Part shown: in pieces, positions 34,431 through 43,122 of the stretch
Position numbering within the stretch: the first letter of the stretch is position 1
How the letters are laid out: each line of letters opens with the position of its first letter
Translations under genes and position numbers: made by a program
Origin: Candidatus Gastranaerophilales bacterium
GTDB taxonomy: Bacteria; Cyanobacteriota; Vampirovibrionia; Gastranaerophilales; Gastranaerophilaceae
NCBI GenBank assembly: GCA_947589115.1
Contig: CANPZP010000008.1
Location: forward strand, 1 to 45,486
Direction: 5' to 3'
DNA: 45,486 bases
Notes under the pieces: generated by a model
The model's input: only the letters and a program-made list of their open reading frames with translations
The model's database searches: none
Told to the model about the DNA's origin: nothing

Positions 34431-36389
34431 TTATCTGTTTTTGTTTCTTTTTTTCTTTTTATTTTCTTTCACCGTGAAATTATGTTTACTTTGCTCAGAA
34501 TACGTTTTAGGTGTTTTTTCGATACCGTAATCTCTATTGTATACTCTTGTAGTCAAAGCTTCAATATATTTATCATTTAAGTGTGCATAATCAAAGAGCA
34601 CAGAACCTTTTGTTCTAAATTCTCTTGTTTTGTGGATTTGTAATAATAAATCATCAAACGAACCGCCCATAAAAGTAACAAATAATCCGGGATAAATTCC
34701 GGTTGAGCCGGATGTATTATTCAAAACATCCTTAAGCAATAATATCGCCGTATTTTTATCGCCCGTAAGTATTAAAGGAGTAAATCCGTCAATATAATTA
34801 TTTATTGACCAATCACGCCAATTTTGCATTTTAGTTGAAATACATTTTTTCAAATCCGGGAATATTACGGCAGTCAACATAGTTTTATAGGGTAAAGTTA
34901 TTTGTTTAACTTCGGTTAAAAATTCGGTAATTTTTCTTTGACGATATAAAGACCACAATTGCCATTCATTTGTACCGTAAACGATATCGACAGGGTCAAT
35001 ATTGTATAAAGACTTAAATTCGTATCTTGCATATTTTGTATACCCCCAATTAGACAGAGTGTAATTGGAATAACTCGGTTCAACAGACTGAGGATAACGT
35101 ATATAATCAAGATTTATCCCATCGGGGCGGTAATTTTGAACGATTTCTTTTATTATTCCCAATAAGTATTTTTTTACTTCATAGTTAGCAGGGTCAAGGA
35201 AATAGCCGTTATGTTCGGATAAAGAAGGAACAGGGATATCAGAATCATAACTCATTAAGCGTTTGTTACTCCACTCGGGGTATTGAGATAAGACATGTTT
35301 AGGGTTATACTGAGGTTTTTCATTTCCCACATAAAAGGTTTCAAACCATACATGAAGCTTCATTCCTTTCGAGTGAGCTTCATTTATCCATACCCGTAAG
35401 GGGTCAAACCCTTTAAATTCTTCTCTTTGGTCTATTACACCGTATTCTTTCAAAAATTCACTCGGATAAATTGTTTTGCCATGGTAATACGTTTCAAGAA
35501 ATATATCGGTAATCCCCGCATTATACATTCTGTCAACGGACTTTTTTATTTGCTCCGGAGAAATTTCGACAGGTCTGACCCAAATTCCTTTTAATTCATT
35601 ATTATAATAAGGAATTGCATTTTTCATCGCATCATCTAAAGATGTCATAGCTTCATTAATATACATTTGAGCATTTTGAGGACTTTTATCGGCTTTTTTC
35701 AAAAAGTCTTTGGATTTTTCTATACACTCCGCAGCTTTTTTATCAGAATACCTGAAATCATTCTTTTTATAATATTCAATAACGGAATCAACCTCTTTTA
35801 ATTTTTCATTGGCAGCAAAGATTAAACTTTCCGGAGTAAGAAAAGTTCTTAATGCATTATTGGAATAGTCAATATAAACTTTAGTACCCACTTGAAGATT
35901 TTGTACTATCCAATTTTTAGCTCTTCCATGCCCTGAGATGACAAAACCGTTTTTCGGAATAACTGAATCAGCCCCGTTAAGCCGCACAACCATATTATCT
36001 TCAACAATAGCTTCCGTACCAAATTCATTAGTTCCAGTTCTTAAACCGAAAGCGGGAGTATAAACAATCAATTGGTTAGGACCTCTCATCCCCGGATATC
36101 CTGCATTTACGTTCCCTTGTTTTTGCGGATTTATTGCGTTTAAAGCTTTATAATTTTCTTTATATATAATTCCGTCAGGTCTTACTGGAGAGGATACGGA
36201 AGGCAATATAGATATATTTAATACTTTTTCGTTTAATTCAAATTTATTATTTAGTGTTACCGTCGATTTTGGAGTGTTAGTATCGTTAAATCTGTAGTTA
36301 TTTTTGAACGAAGAATACGATGCATCCTCCGCAAGTGATGATGAAACGAATAAAAACATTATTAAGAATAAACTGAATATTTTAAACAT
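34431..36389 (-). CDS. Exported glycoside hydrolase-like protein (GHL10/YddW, DUF187)
   Basis: 652 residues. Signal peptide FKIFSLFLIMFLFVSSSLAED. Residues about 90-190 look like a phosphodiester glycosidase/SLH-associated beta domain (GFVISGHGRAKNWI), 190-260 is helical, and 265-620 is the TIM-barrel GHL10 domain: ELKGIWVRPVEISPEQIKKSV, LHVWFETFYVG, YRPDGINLDYIRYPQ, GFTPLIL. Related proteins act on peptidoglycan or surface glycans. The tail is strongly basic (KKKKRNKNR). It is first in the operon with dapF. Confidence 0.85.
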   Translation of the reverse strand: MFKIFSLFLIMFLFVSSSLAEDASYSSFKNNYRFNDTNTPKSTVTLNNKFELNEKVLNISILPSVSSPVRPDGIIYKENYKALNAINPQKQGNVNAGYPGMRGPNQLIVYTPAFGLRTGTNEFGTEAIVEDNMVVRLNGADSVIPKNGFVISGHGRAKNWIVQNLQVGTKVYIDYSNNALRTFLTPESLIFAANEKLKEVDSVIEYYKKNDFRYSDKKAAECIEKSKDFLKKADKSPQNAQMYINEAMTSLDDAMKNAIPYYNNELKGIWVRPVEISPEQIKKSVDRMYNAGITDIFLETYYHGKTIYPSEFLKEYGVIDQREEFKGFDPLRVWINEAHSKGMKLHVWFETFYVGNEKPQYNPKHVLSQYPEWSNKRLMSYDSDIPVPSLSEHNGYFLDPANYEVKKYLLGIIKEIVQNYRPDGINLDYIRYPQSVEPSYSNYTLSNWGYTKYARYEFKSLYNIDPVDIVYGTNEWQLWSLYRQRKITEFLTEVKQITLPYKTMLTAVIFPDLKKCISTKMQNWRDWSINNYIDGFTPLILTGDKNTAILLLKDVLNNTSGSTGIYPGLFVTFMGGSFDDLLLQIHKTREFRTKGSVLFDYAHLNDKYIEALTTRVYNRDYGIEKTPKTYSEQSKHNFTVKENKKKKRNKNR

Positions 36390-36534
36390 AACTACATCAT
36401 AATAAAAAACTTTATATTTGTTAATTCCTTAATATACCTTTAACAAAAATCCCACTGAAAATATAATTAAAAAATAATTAACTATTAAAGGAATAAAGTA
36501 TTTTTATATTATTATAAGAATAAGGAGATTTAAT

Positions 36535-37608
36535 ATGGAATACAAAGATTACTATAAAATATTAGGAGTGGAAAGGGATGCGACGGAAGCTAAAATAAAG
36601 TCCGCATACAGAAAGCTGGCAAGGCAGTACCATCCAGATATTAATAAATCTCCGGATGCAGTAAATAAATTTAAAGATATAAACGAAGCATACGAAGTAT
36701 TATCGGATAAAGAGAAGAAGCAAAGGTATGACAGTTTAGGCGCAAACTGGCAGCAAGGCGCAAATTTTACACCGCCTCCGGGATTTGAAGGATTTAATTT
36801 TAATAATTTTAATCAGGGCGGTTACAGTCAAAGTTTTTCAAATATGGGAGATTTTTCTGATTTCTTCAGTTCAATATTCGGAGATCTAATGGGCGGAATG
36901 AGAGGCGCTCAAAAATCAACAAGAAGAACTCAATCCTCCTCTCAAGGGTTTTCATATGATGATTTATTCTCTTCTCAAAAAAAATCTTCAGCTTCGGGAA
37001 GAAAAATGTATGAAGAAGAACAAACAAAAAAAGAAAATCTTGATATAACGCAGGAATTAAATATAACGGCAAAAGATTTAATGAGTGATAAACCCGTAAA
37101 TGTTAAAATGAATACCGTAGAAAAATGCACAAAATGCTCAGGCGGCGGTTCTCATTGCGTGGAATGCGGAGGAACGGGAATTGTCAGCAAAACAAAAAAT
37201 CTTACCGTTAAAATTCCAAAGGGAGTAAAAGAAGGTCAAAAAATAAGACTTCAAGGTGAAGGAAAAACAAATAATTACGGAAGAAAAGGCAATCTGTATT
37301 TCATTATTAAATTTAAAGATAATGAATATTCAATAGAAGGTGAAAATCTGACAAAAACACTTGAAATAACACCTTCAGAAGCTGTTTTAGGATGCAAAAA
37401 AGATGTTTCAACTCTTCACGGGATTATAGGCATAAAAATTCCGCCGGAGACAAGAAGCGGTAAAATATTAAGACTAAAAGACTTAGGACTTCCTCAAAAA
37501 AACGGCGGATACGGTAATTTAAATCTAAAGATATCAATAAATCTTCCTGCTTCAATTTCCAACGAAGAAAAAGCATTATATAAAAAATTATCAGAAATTG
37601 AAAAATAA
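36535..37608 (+). CDS. DnaJ-like chaperone with a single zinc site
   Basis: 357 residues. J domain 1-70 with HPD at 33-35; Gly/Phe-rich region (GFEGFNFNNFNQGGYSQSF) to about 150; then a reduced Cys-rich segment CTKCSGGGSHCVECGGTG (C198, C201, C208, C211) where classical DnaJ has four CxxCxGxG motifs; then the two beta domains that bind clients (TVKIPKGVKEGQKIRLQGEG). It would stimulate DnaK. No dnaK or grpE nearby. It is intermediate between DnaJ and zinc-free CbpA. Confidence 0.88.
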   Translation: MEYKDYYKILGVERDATEAKIKSAYRKLARQYHPDINKSPDAVNKFKDINEAYEVLSDKEKKQRYDSLGANWQQGANFTPPPGFEGFNFNNFNQGGYSQSFSNMGDFSDFFSSIFGDLMGGMRGAQKSTRRTQSSSQGFSYDDLFSSQKKSSASGRKMYEEEQTKKENLDITQELNITAKDLMSDKPVNVKMNTVEKCTKCSGGGSHCVECGGTGIVSKTKNLTVKIPKGVKEGQKIRLQGEGKTNNYGRKGNLYFIIKFKDNEYSIEGENLTKTLEITPSEAVLGCKKDVSTLHGIIGIKIPPETRSGKILRLKDLGLPQKNGGYGNLNLKISINLPASISNEEKALYKKLSEIEK

Positions 37609-37610
37609 AT

Positions 37611-38492
37611 TTATTTTCTAATTTGTAAAACTGTTTTGAAATGCATCTTTGCGACTTCATTTAATCTTTCGTAGGAATAGCGGCTGACAAATAATTTTGC
37701 CTCTTCTAAAACAGAAGATGAAGCACCTTTTGAAAGCTGCATTTCATATTTATTTTCAAGCTCCTTCATACGTTTAACAAACTCGGCTCTTGCAAGAACG
37801 GAAGCAGAAGCAACCGCAATATCGGATTCTGCCCTTACCATTTGTTTCAACTCTATTTTTCGTCCTTTTTCCATCAGGGAATTTAATATTAAACTTTCAT
37901 CCCCGAATTTATCGGCAAGCGCAAAATTACAAGGCGATTTTTCCAATATATTTTCTATTGCACGGGCATGTGCCCATGCTAAAAGCTTATTTAAATTATT
38001 GAATTTTTTATATAGTTCATTGTATTTAACGGGAGTTATAACTACAACCGAATGAACAGCATTTGCTTTTATTTTTGAAGCCAATTCCAAGATTTTTTTA
38101 TCATCAAGTTTCTTACTGTCTTTAATTCCTAAATCAATAAATTTTTGTCTGTTTGAGGCATCGACCTCTACCCCCGCACAAACTAAAGGCCCGAAGAAAT
38201 CCCCCTTTCCCGATTCATCCGTTCCTATGTATTTTGAAGGCACTTCAATATTATTATCTTTTATTTTTTCTTCTTTAATCCCCAACAGTTCATTAATCAG
38301 AATAACGGAATCAGAGATATTTTTCCCCTGCAGGAGAAGTTTACCGCTTGAATAGTATATAGCTTGAAAATCATTCATTTTCGCTCTCCACAGTGAATAT
38401 TGAACACTGTCAAAGACAGCACCTTTTGAAGATAAAAAATCCTTTACTTTTTCAGCCTCTATATTCGAAATCTTTACGGTATAACTATTCAT
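37611..38492 (-). CDS. rnhC: Ribonuclease HIII
   Basis: 293 residues. An N-terminal TBP-like substrate-binding domain (VKISNIEAEKVKDFLSSKGAVFD) precedes the RNase H core with IGTDESGKGDFFGPLV, IKDSKKL and ADKFGDE. It removes RNA from RNA/DNA hybrids. ATG 38492 begins the family N-terminus; the extra 43 codons upstream (to 38621) cover the divergent MBL promoter and are not coding. The stop lies three bases from the convergent DnaJ-like stop. Confidence 0.92.
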   Translation of the reverse strand: MNSYTVKISNIEAEKVKDFLSSKGAVFDSVQYSLWRAKMNDFQAIYYSSGKLLLQGKNISDSVILINELLGIKEEKIKDNNIEVPSKYIGTDESGKGDFFGPLVCAGVEVDASNRQKFIDLGIKDSKKLDDKKILELASKIKANAVHSVVVITPVKYNELYKKFNNLNKLLAWAHARAIENILEKSPCNFALADKFGDESLILNSLMEKGRKIELKQMVRAESDIAVASASVLARAEFVKRMKELENKYEMQLSKGASSSVLEEAKLFVSRYSYERLNEVAKMHFKTVLQIRK

Positions 38493-38575
38493 TTTATTAA
38501 TAATATCATATATTGTGCATTTTTTAATAATAAAAAAAGCATGATATACTAAAATAAAATAACTGAGAGGTTCAA

Positions 38576-39208
38576 ATGGAAATAAAGAAGCAAATAACCG
38601 GGCCGTTAGGTGTAAATACATATATAATAACTGATTCTTTATCTAAAGAAGCGGTAATAATTGATTTAGGCGGAGATTTTGACACAATTTACGAGGAATT
38701 AACAAATAAAGGATATAAAATAAAATTTATACTCAATACGCACGGACACTTTGACCATGTTTTGGGAGAAGGAGGTCTTAATGAAACTCATCCCGAAATT
38801 CCCATATATATGCACAAAGATGATGAATATCATTTAAATAATATTGAGAAAGAATTAAAAATTTTCGGTATAAATCAAAATGTACAAAAACCTCAAATCA
38901 CCGAATATATAGATGAAAATTCCAAGCTTTCAATCGGAGAAAATGAAATAAAAATATTGCATACTCCGGGGCACTCCAAAGGAAGTCTCAGCTATTTAAT
39001 AGGGGATTATCTGTTTTCAGGCGATACATTATTTTATATGTCAATCGGCAGAACTGACTTTATTGACGGAGATTATGACGAACTAATAAACTCCATACGA
39101 ACAAAAATTTTAACACTGGATGATAAAACAACAATATATCCCGGTCACGGACCCGAAACTATGTTGTATAAAGAAAAGAACTTTAATCAATACGTAAAAA
39201 TAATGTAG
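38576..39208 (+). CDS. Metallo-beta-lactamase-fold hydrolase, glyoxalase II-like
   Basis: 210 residues. The metal-binding motif THGHFDH is followed by HTPGHSKGS, FSGDTLF and YPGHGPET in the order of the hydroxyacylglutathione hydrolase group. It probably hydrolyses a thioester, but short versions like this have several substrates. The last codons lie within a perfect 13-bp inverted repeat shared with a convergent small gene. Confidence 0.88.
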   Translation: MEIKKQITGPLGVNTYIITDSLSKEAVIIDLGGDFDTIYEELTNKGYKIKFILNTHGHFDHVLGEGGLNETHPEIPIYMHKDDEYHLNNIEKELKIFGINQNVQKPQITEYIDENSKLSIGENEIKILHTPGHSKGSLSYLIGDYLFSGDTLFYMSIGRTDFIDGDYDELINSIRTKILTLDDKTTIYPGHGPETMLYKEKNFNQYVKIM

Positions 39209-39234
39209 AAGTTATGATTACATAACTTCTACAT
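39205..39234. terminator. 13-bp inverted repeat shared by two converging gene ends
   Basis: TGTAGAAGTTATG and CATAACTTCTACA around ATTA. It includes the MBL stop on one strand and the last codons of the 42-residue gene on the other. No T run follows, so termination strength is uncertain. Confidence 0.5.
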
Positions 39235-39346
39235 CCGTGTTTGAATTTAATTTTAAATATTCTTGAATTCCTTTGACTACATCATCTCTGAATCCCATTA
39301 AAAAAACCGAGAGGTTTTCAGAAAGGTTTTGATTTAATTCGTTCAT
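39218..39346 (-). CDS. Small protein of unknown function
   Basis: 42 residues (MNELNQNLSENLSVFLMGFR...), with AAAGGA five bases before ATG. Acidic and amphipathic, with a predicted helix through most of its length; no domain. It converges on the MBL gene with both 3' ends inside one palindrome. Coding is supported by the ribosome site and ordinary codon use, but the length makes this uncertain. Confidence 0.5.
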   Translation of the reverse strand: MNELNQNLSENLSVFLMGFRDDVVKGIQEYLKLNSNTDVEVM

Positions 39347-39569
39347 ATCTGTCCTTTATCTTTCCTATGCTTTTTATATCGACATTATTAATTAAAAACT
39401 TTAGAGAAGTATATACAAAAGATACATTTCGTAACATTTTAAAAAAAGTAGTACATTTGTATGCAAATAATAATTATTATTTCCACCAAAAGTATGATAT
39501 TAAAAATGTTAAAATATGTTAACCTTAATTTACACGAATGTAATCAAGAAGGAAAGAGGAAAGAAAAAA

Positions 39570-40019
39570 ATGGAAATAGGAAAAATTAGTCTGCACAAGA
39601 CAACCGGCTTAAAAAAAGCTGAAAAAAGCAATAATAAATTAACAACGAATCCATTCGGTGTTAGTTTTAAAGGAAATGTAATCCAAGCTGACGTATTTGA
39701 GGCAGGGAAGAAAAGTTCTCCGGTTAACAAAATTGCGGAGAAAAGCAAATTATATGCATCAATATTGGTTTCAGGAATAAATAATTTCAACGAAGCATTT
39801 AAATCAAGAATAAATTCCGTAATTTCTTTTGGTAAAAAGATGACAACCGATGTAATGGATACATTGGAAAGAATCGGGAATACCGAAATCAAATTTGATA
39901 TGGAAGGAATAAAGAATAAAATGTTCCCGGACAGACAATACAGTGTAAAACAGCTATCAAACAAATCCGTAGGGGAACTGAAGAGCTTGTGGAATGATAT
40001 AGAAACAACTGAAATATAG
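39570..40019 (+). CDS. Lineage-type small protein with an 'SFKG' N-terminal segment
   Basis: 149 residues, basic, no recognised domain. Near residue 30 it has NPFGVSFKGNVIQADVFEA. I recall short Phe-Lys-Gly segments of this kind near the N-termini of many proteins in Gastranaerophilales-like genomes, with unknown meaning. ATG 39570 follows a purine-rich site (GAGGAAAG); the reading from 39516 has none. It is followed 10 bases later by the HEAT-like gene, so they share a transcript ending at 40448. Confidence 0.65.
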   Translation: MEIGKISLHKTTGLKKAEKSNNKLTTNPFGVSFKGNVIQADVFEAGKKSSPVNKIAEKSKLYASILVSGINNFNEAFKSRINSVISFGKKMTTDVMDTLERIGNTEIKFDMEGIKNKMFPDRQYSVKQLSNKSVGELKSLWNDIETTEI

Positions 40020-40029
40020 AGGGGAAGAT

Positions 40030-40395
40030 ATGGAAAAAATAAATAAAATAAAAAATATTATACAGGCATTAGGAGAACATGAAGATTCCAAAGCTGCAAT
40101 AGAATTGTTAACGGAAATGGGAACAAACTCTCCGGATGATGAAATTCGTGAATATACCGCTCAAACACTTATAAGAAAGAATACGCATGAAGCGCTGAGA
40201 GTGGTATTAATATCAAAGGGCAAGGGAATAAATGATTTAAGCGCAAGAGTAGCAATGGCATCAATTAATGAATTATTAGCATTAAAAGATAAAAAAGAAG
40301 CCGTAAAAATATTGGATGACACAATAAAAATGCACTCTGACGAGGAAGTAAGAAATACTGCCCGCTCAGTAAGAGCATTAATGACATTTTCATAA
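40030..40395 (+). CDS. Helical (HEAT/ARM-like) small protein
   Basis: 121 residues of paired amphipathic helices: SKAAIELLTEMGTNSPDDEIREYTAQTLIRK, then ARVAMASINELLALKDKKEAVKILDD and DEEVRNTARSVRALMT, matching HEAT-type repeats. GGGGA precedes ATG. Probably a protein-protein interaction scaffold working with the upstream protein. No specific function can be named. Confidence 0.7.
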   Translation: MEKINKIKNIIQALGEHEDSKAAIELLTEMGTNSPDDEIREYTAQTLIRKNTHEALRVVLISKGKGINDLSARVAMASINELLALKDKKEAVKILDDTIKMHSDEEVRNTARSVRALMTFS

Positions 40396-40421
40396 AAAAC
40401 AAGAAGGGAATATCATATAAT

Positions 40422-40448
40422 AAAAAGCCTCCTAAACGGAGGTTTTTT
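40422..40448 (+). terminator. Intrinsic terminator
   Basis: CCTCC-TAAAC-GGAGG preceded by AAAAAG and followed by six Ts, after the HEAT-like gene. Confidence 0.9.
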
Positions 40449-40520
40449 GTTAATTAACATAAGTAAACAAAATTAGCAAAAAAAATAATGTTGAGATTTA
40501 TAATAAGCAAGGTGTTTATT

Positions 40521-42224
40521 ATGAAAATCAATTCTGCATCAAACATAGCGGGAAAAGTAAGTTTTTCCGCAGCTACAGTAAACATATTGGCTACTTCGGA
40601 TAATCATGGGAATGTGCATTCTCTTCCGAAATTTATCCGAACGGTAGAAGTCAATAAAGATGAAATCTTTAAGGATTCAAAGAATAACAGTACATTAAAT
40701 ATAATGGCTTTAGGCGGCGACTGGTTTATAAACCCGTCGAAAAAAGGATTTATAACAAAACCGCAAATGACAAACGGAGATATTCAGCTTGGTTTTCTGA
40801 GAAAAACCATAGAAACAATGAGAAAGCTGACCGGAGAAAAAGGGAATTACCATACAATATTTACAATGGGCAATCATGATTTAGACGGCGGGGACAAATT
40901 TATGTACCACGTTATTGAAGATTCACCCATGAAAACATTAATAACAAATGTAGATATAAAAAAATCGCCGGGAATACGAAACTTAATGGAAAAAGACAAT
41001 TGTAAATGCCGAACGGCTGTTGTACATGAAGTACCCGACGATAAAAATCCCAATTTAAAACATAAAGTTTTGTTTTTGGGTGTAACAATACCCACAATGG
41101 GGTTTTACAATCCCGGATTATTAAAGAAAATGCAATTTAAAGATAACGGGAATCAAAAAGATGCCAATTTAACGGCAGAAAACATACAAGGAACAATTGA
41201 ATCCGTAAAAAATGAGGTGGAAAAATTCAAGAAAGAAAACCCCAAAGGTGCGGTTGTATTATTATCTCATATGGGGAATCCTCTGTCTAGAGCGGTAAAA
41301 GATGCAGTTCCCGATATTGATATTATTTTAAACGGTCATGACCATAAAAATTTAACGACTTTGGAAGGTAAAACAAGTATAAATTCTTTAGGTCAGGATA
41401 ATAAAATGGTAAAATCCCTAAACATCCATTTTGATGATGACGGCAGCATAAAAACTACGGATTTAAATTCATTTTATACCGATTTAACATTAATGGACAA
41501 TATAGAAAATCATCCAATGCAGTTATTTATAAACGAAAATTTTTCGGAAGATATGAAGCCTATAGTCACACTTGACGATTTAACGGGTGAAGAAACTCAG
41601 CTTGATTACGGAACTGAAATAAGGTATTCCAACAGTTATTTAGCAAATTATTTAACCAGTGCAATAAAAAGAAGCGTAAGAAGGATAGAACCCGAGGTAT
41701 TTTCTGTCGGACTTCAATCATCAATTATAAGAGGCGGAATAAAGAAAAATTCAAATAATCTTGATTTAATGAAAATATTTGACGGAGTAAGTGAAGATTT
41801 ATCAAACCTCAGAATAGGGGATGTTGATGCTGAAGAACTGGTAGGACTGATTAGCGAAAATATTTTATCTAACTTAAAGTCGCCCACAAGAAACACAATT
41901 ATTCACTGGTCAGATATTCAGGTAAACAGAACATTAATATCCGAAATAGCAAGCGGAAAATCCGATAAAGAATATAAAGATGCAATAAAAGTAAGAAATA
42001 ATGAAACCAAGAAGTTTGAACCGATTGATATGAATAAATCATACAAAATAGTGCTTGCGGAAAAATATTTAATAAAAGACGATATAGAATGGCCTAAAAA
42101 AATCCGCAACAAGTTCATATCCCTGAATCAAACATATGATACGATGTTCAGAGAGTATTTAAAAAATACAATAGATTACGATATGCATATTACTCCAAAG
42201 ACAAAAGAACAAAGAATTTTATAA
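40521..42224 (+). CDS. 5'-nucleotidase-family metallophosphoesterase (UshA/CpdB-like)
   Basis: 567 residues. The calcineurin-like domain has TSDNHGNVH, MALGGDWF, TMGNHDLD, LLSHMGNPL and NGHDHKN in order, i.e. a complete two-metal site. A 5'-nucleotidase C-terminal domain follows (YLANYLTSAIKRSV, FSVGLQSSIIRGGI, GDVDAEELVGLI). UshA relatives are exported, but no signal peptide is seen: the N-terminus is MKINSASNIAGKVSFSAATV, with an SFSA segment recalling the SFKG tag of the upstream protein. ATG 40521 is better than TTG 40488. Confidence 0.87.
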   Translation: MKINSASNIAGKVSFSAATVNILATSDNHGNVHSLPKFIRTVEVNKDEIFKDSKNNSTLNIMALGGDWFINPSKKGFITKPQMTNGDIQLGFLRKTIETMRKLTGEKGNYHTIFTMGNHDLDGGDKFMYHVIEDSPMKTLITNVDIKKSPGIRNLMEKDNCKCRTAVVHEVPDDKNPNLKHKVLFLGVTIPTMGFYNPGLLKKMQFKDNGNQKDANLTAENIQGTIESVKNEVEKFKKENPKGAVVLLSHMGNPLSRAVKDAVPDIDIILNGHDHKNLTTLEGKTSINSLGQDNKMVKSLNIHFDDDGSIKTTDLNSFYTDLTLMDNIENHPMQLFINENFSEDMKPIVTLDDLTGEETQLDYGTEIRYSNSYLANYLTSAIKRSVRRIEPEVFSVGLQSSIIRGGIKKNSNNLDLMKIFDGVSEDLSNLRIGDVDAEELVGLISENILSNLKSPTRNTIIHWSDIQVNRTLISEIASGKSDKEYKDAIKVRNNETKKFEPIDMNKSYKIVLAEKYLIKDDIEWPKKIRNKFISLNQTYDTMFREYLKNTIDYDMHITPKTKEQRIL

Positions 42225-42277
42225 TAACTTCTTATTCCTTATTGATTAATTAAAAATCATATTATATAATTAAACAT

Positions 42278-42380
42278 CATGAAGGAATAAATGGAGAGAA
42301 AATATGCAAAATAAACATCAAATCTACCCCCCCCCGTGGCGAAAAAACGCTTGCTTTTACGTTATCTGAGGTATTAATTA
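42278..42380 (+). repeat. Pilin leader repeat, copy 1
   Basis: The segment from CATGAAGG through the start codon, the ATCAAATCTA-C9-GTGGCG tract and the first pilin codons is nearly identical to 45254-45357. The two copies mark recently related pilin genes. Confidence 0.85.
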
Positions 42381-42928
42381 CCCTTGTTGTTATAGGAATT
42401 ATAGCCGCAATCACAGTTCCCGTAATATATTCACATTATAAGAAAAAAGAAACTGTAACAAGATTAAAAAAAATATATTCTACAATATCTCAAGCCATAA
42501 AACTTTCCGAAAATGAATACTGAACAAAAATATATGAAAATTGGAGAGTAGTCTACAATAAAAGTTTATGGGATATTATAAAAAAATATATTTCATATAC
42601 GGATGATTCTAATCTTAACTGTTCGCAGGACTATTCTTGTTACGGTCTTGTTACCTTTAGTGACGGCTCATCTTTACAACATATTAACAGTACGGTATTT
42701 TATGTTGATGTTAACGGGATTAAAGGTCCAAACAGACAAGGTGTTGACATATTTGCCATGCAATTCTTTGACAGCTTCTATTACTATTCTAAAGATACAA
42801 ACAGACAAACCCTGATAAATGATTGCAAGGGTAATCCAAAATCCACGGATAAAACATATCTTAGCTGTTTTGAGCTAATCCGCAGGGACAGTTGGGAAAT
42901 AAAGGATGATTATCCGCACAAAATATAA
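42304..42928 (+). pseudogene. Pseudopilin gene, out of frame at a C9 tract and with one internal TGA
   Basis: ATG 42304 (after GGAGAG) reads MQNKHQIYPPPWRKNACFYVI and stops at TGA 42367-42369. The pilin itself is one base out of frame: RGEKTLAFTLSEVLITLVVI (signal and hydrophobic helix), continuing through SQAIKLSENEY, an in-frame TGA at 42521-42523, then NWRVVYNKSLW ... RRDSWEIKDDYPHKI to the stop at 42928. Eight or eleven Cs would join the start to the pilin. The C-terminal WEIKDDYP matches the intact pilin at 44285-44947. The extra TGA means that slippage alone would give only a short product. Confidence 0.75.
42327..42335. repeat. Run of nine Cs in a pilin leader
   Basis: ATCTA-C9-GTGGCG, eight codons after the ATG. 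Nine Cs set the frame that stops early; eight would fuse the leader to the pilin. Confidence 0.92.
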
Positions 42929-42938
42929 ACATAAAAGA

Positions 42939-43024
42939 GTAGATTGAAACAAATGTAACCGAACTATTTTAAAATAATACCTTTTCGCAACCCCGAAAGA
43001 CAGTGTTCGTTAGTTTCAATCTAC
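42939..43024. other. Large inverted repeat / structured RNA candidate
   Basis: GTAGATTGAAAC (42939-42950) pairs perfectly with GTTTCAATCTAC (43013-43024). Inside, TAACCGAAC pairs with GTTCGTTA with one bulge, and TTTTCG...CGAAA forms an apical stem. It lies between the converging pilin pseudogene and leuB. It may be a long two-way terminator, a small RNA, or the relic of a miniature element. The strand cannot be told. Confidence 0.5.
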
Positions 43025-43122
43025 ATTTATACTATAACAAATTTTTTATCACATATCACTGCCTTATAGTATAAAATTTATACGGGTTAAATACTACATG
43101 AAATGTAGCTCTTAAGAATTAC

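Noticed and set aside
42521-42523. TGA recoded as tryptophan
   Set aside because: Many clear genes in the window use TGG for Trp and several end in TGA, so a single-site mutation is simpler.
42939-43024. GTTTCAATCTAC/GTAGATTGAAAC as CRISPR repeats (ATTGAAAC-like ends)
   Set aside because: Only two copies, inverted to each other and able to pair; no spacer series.
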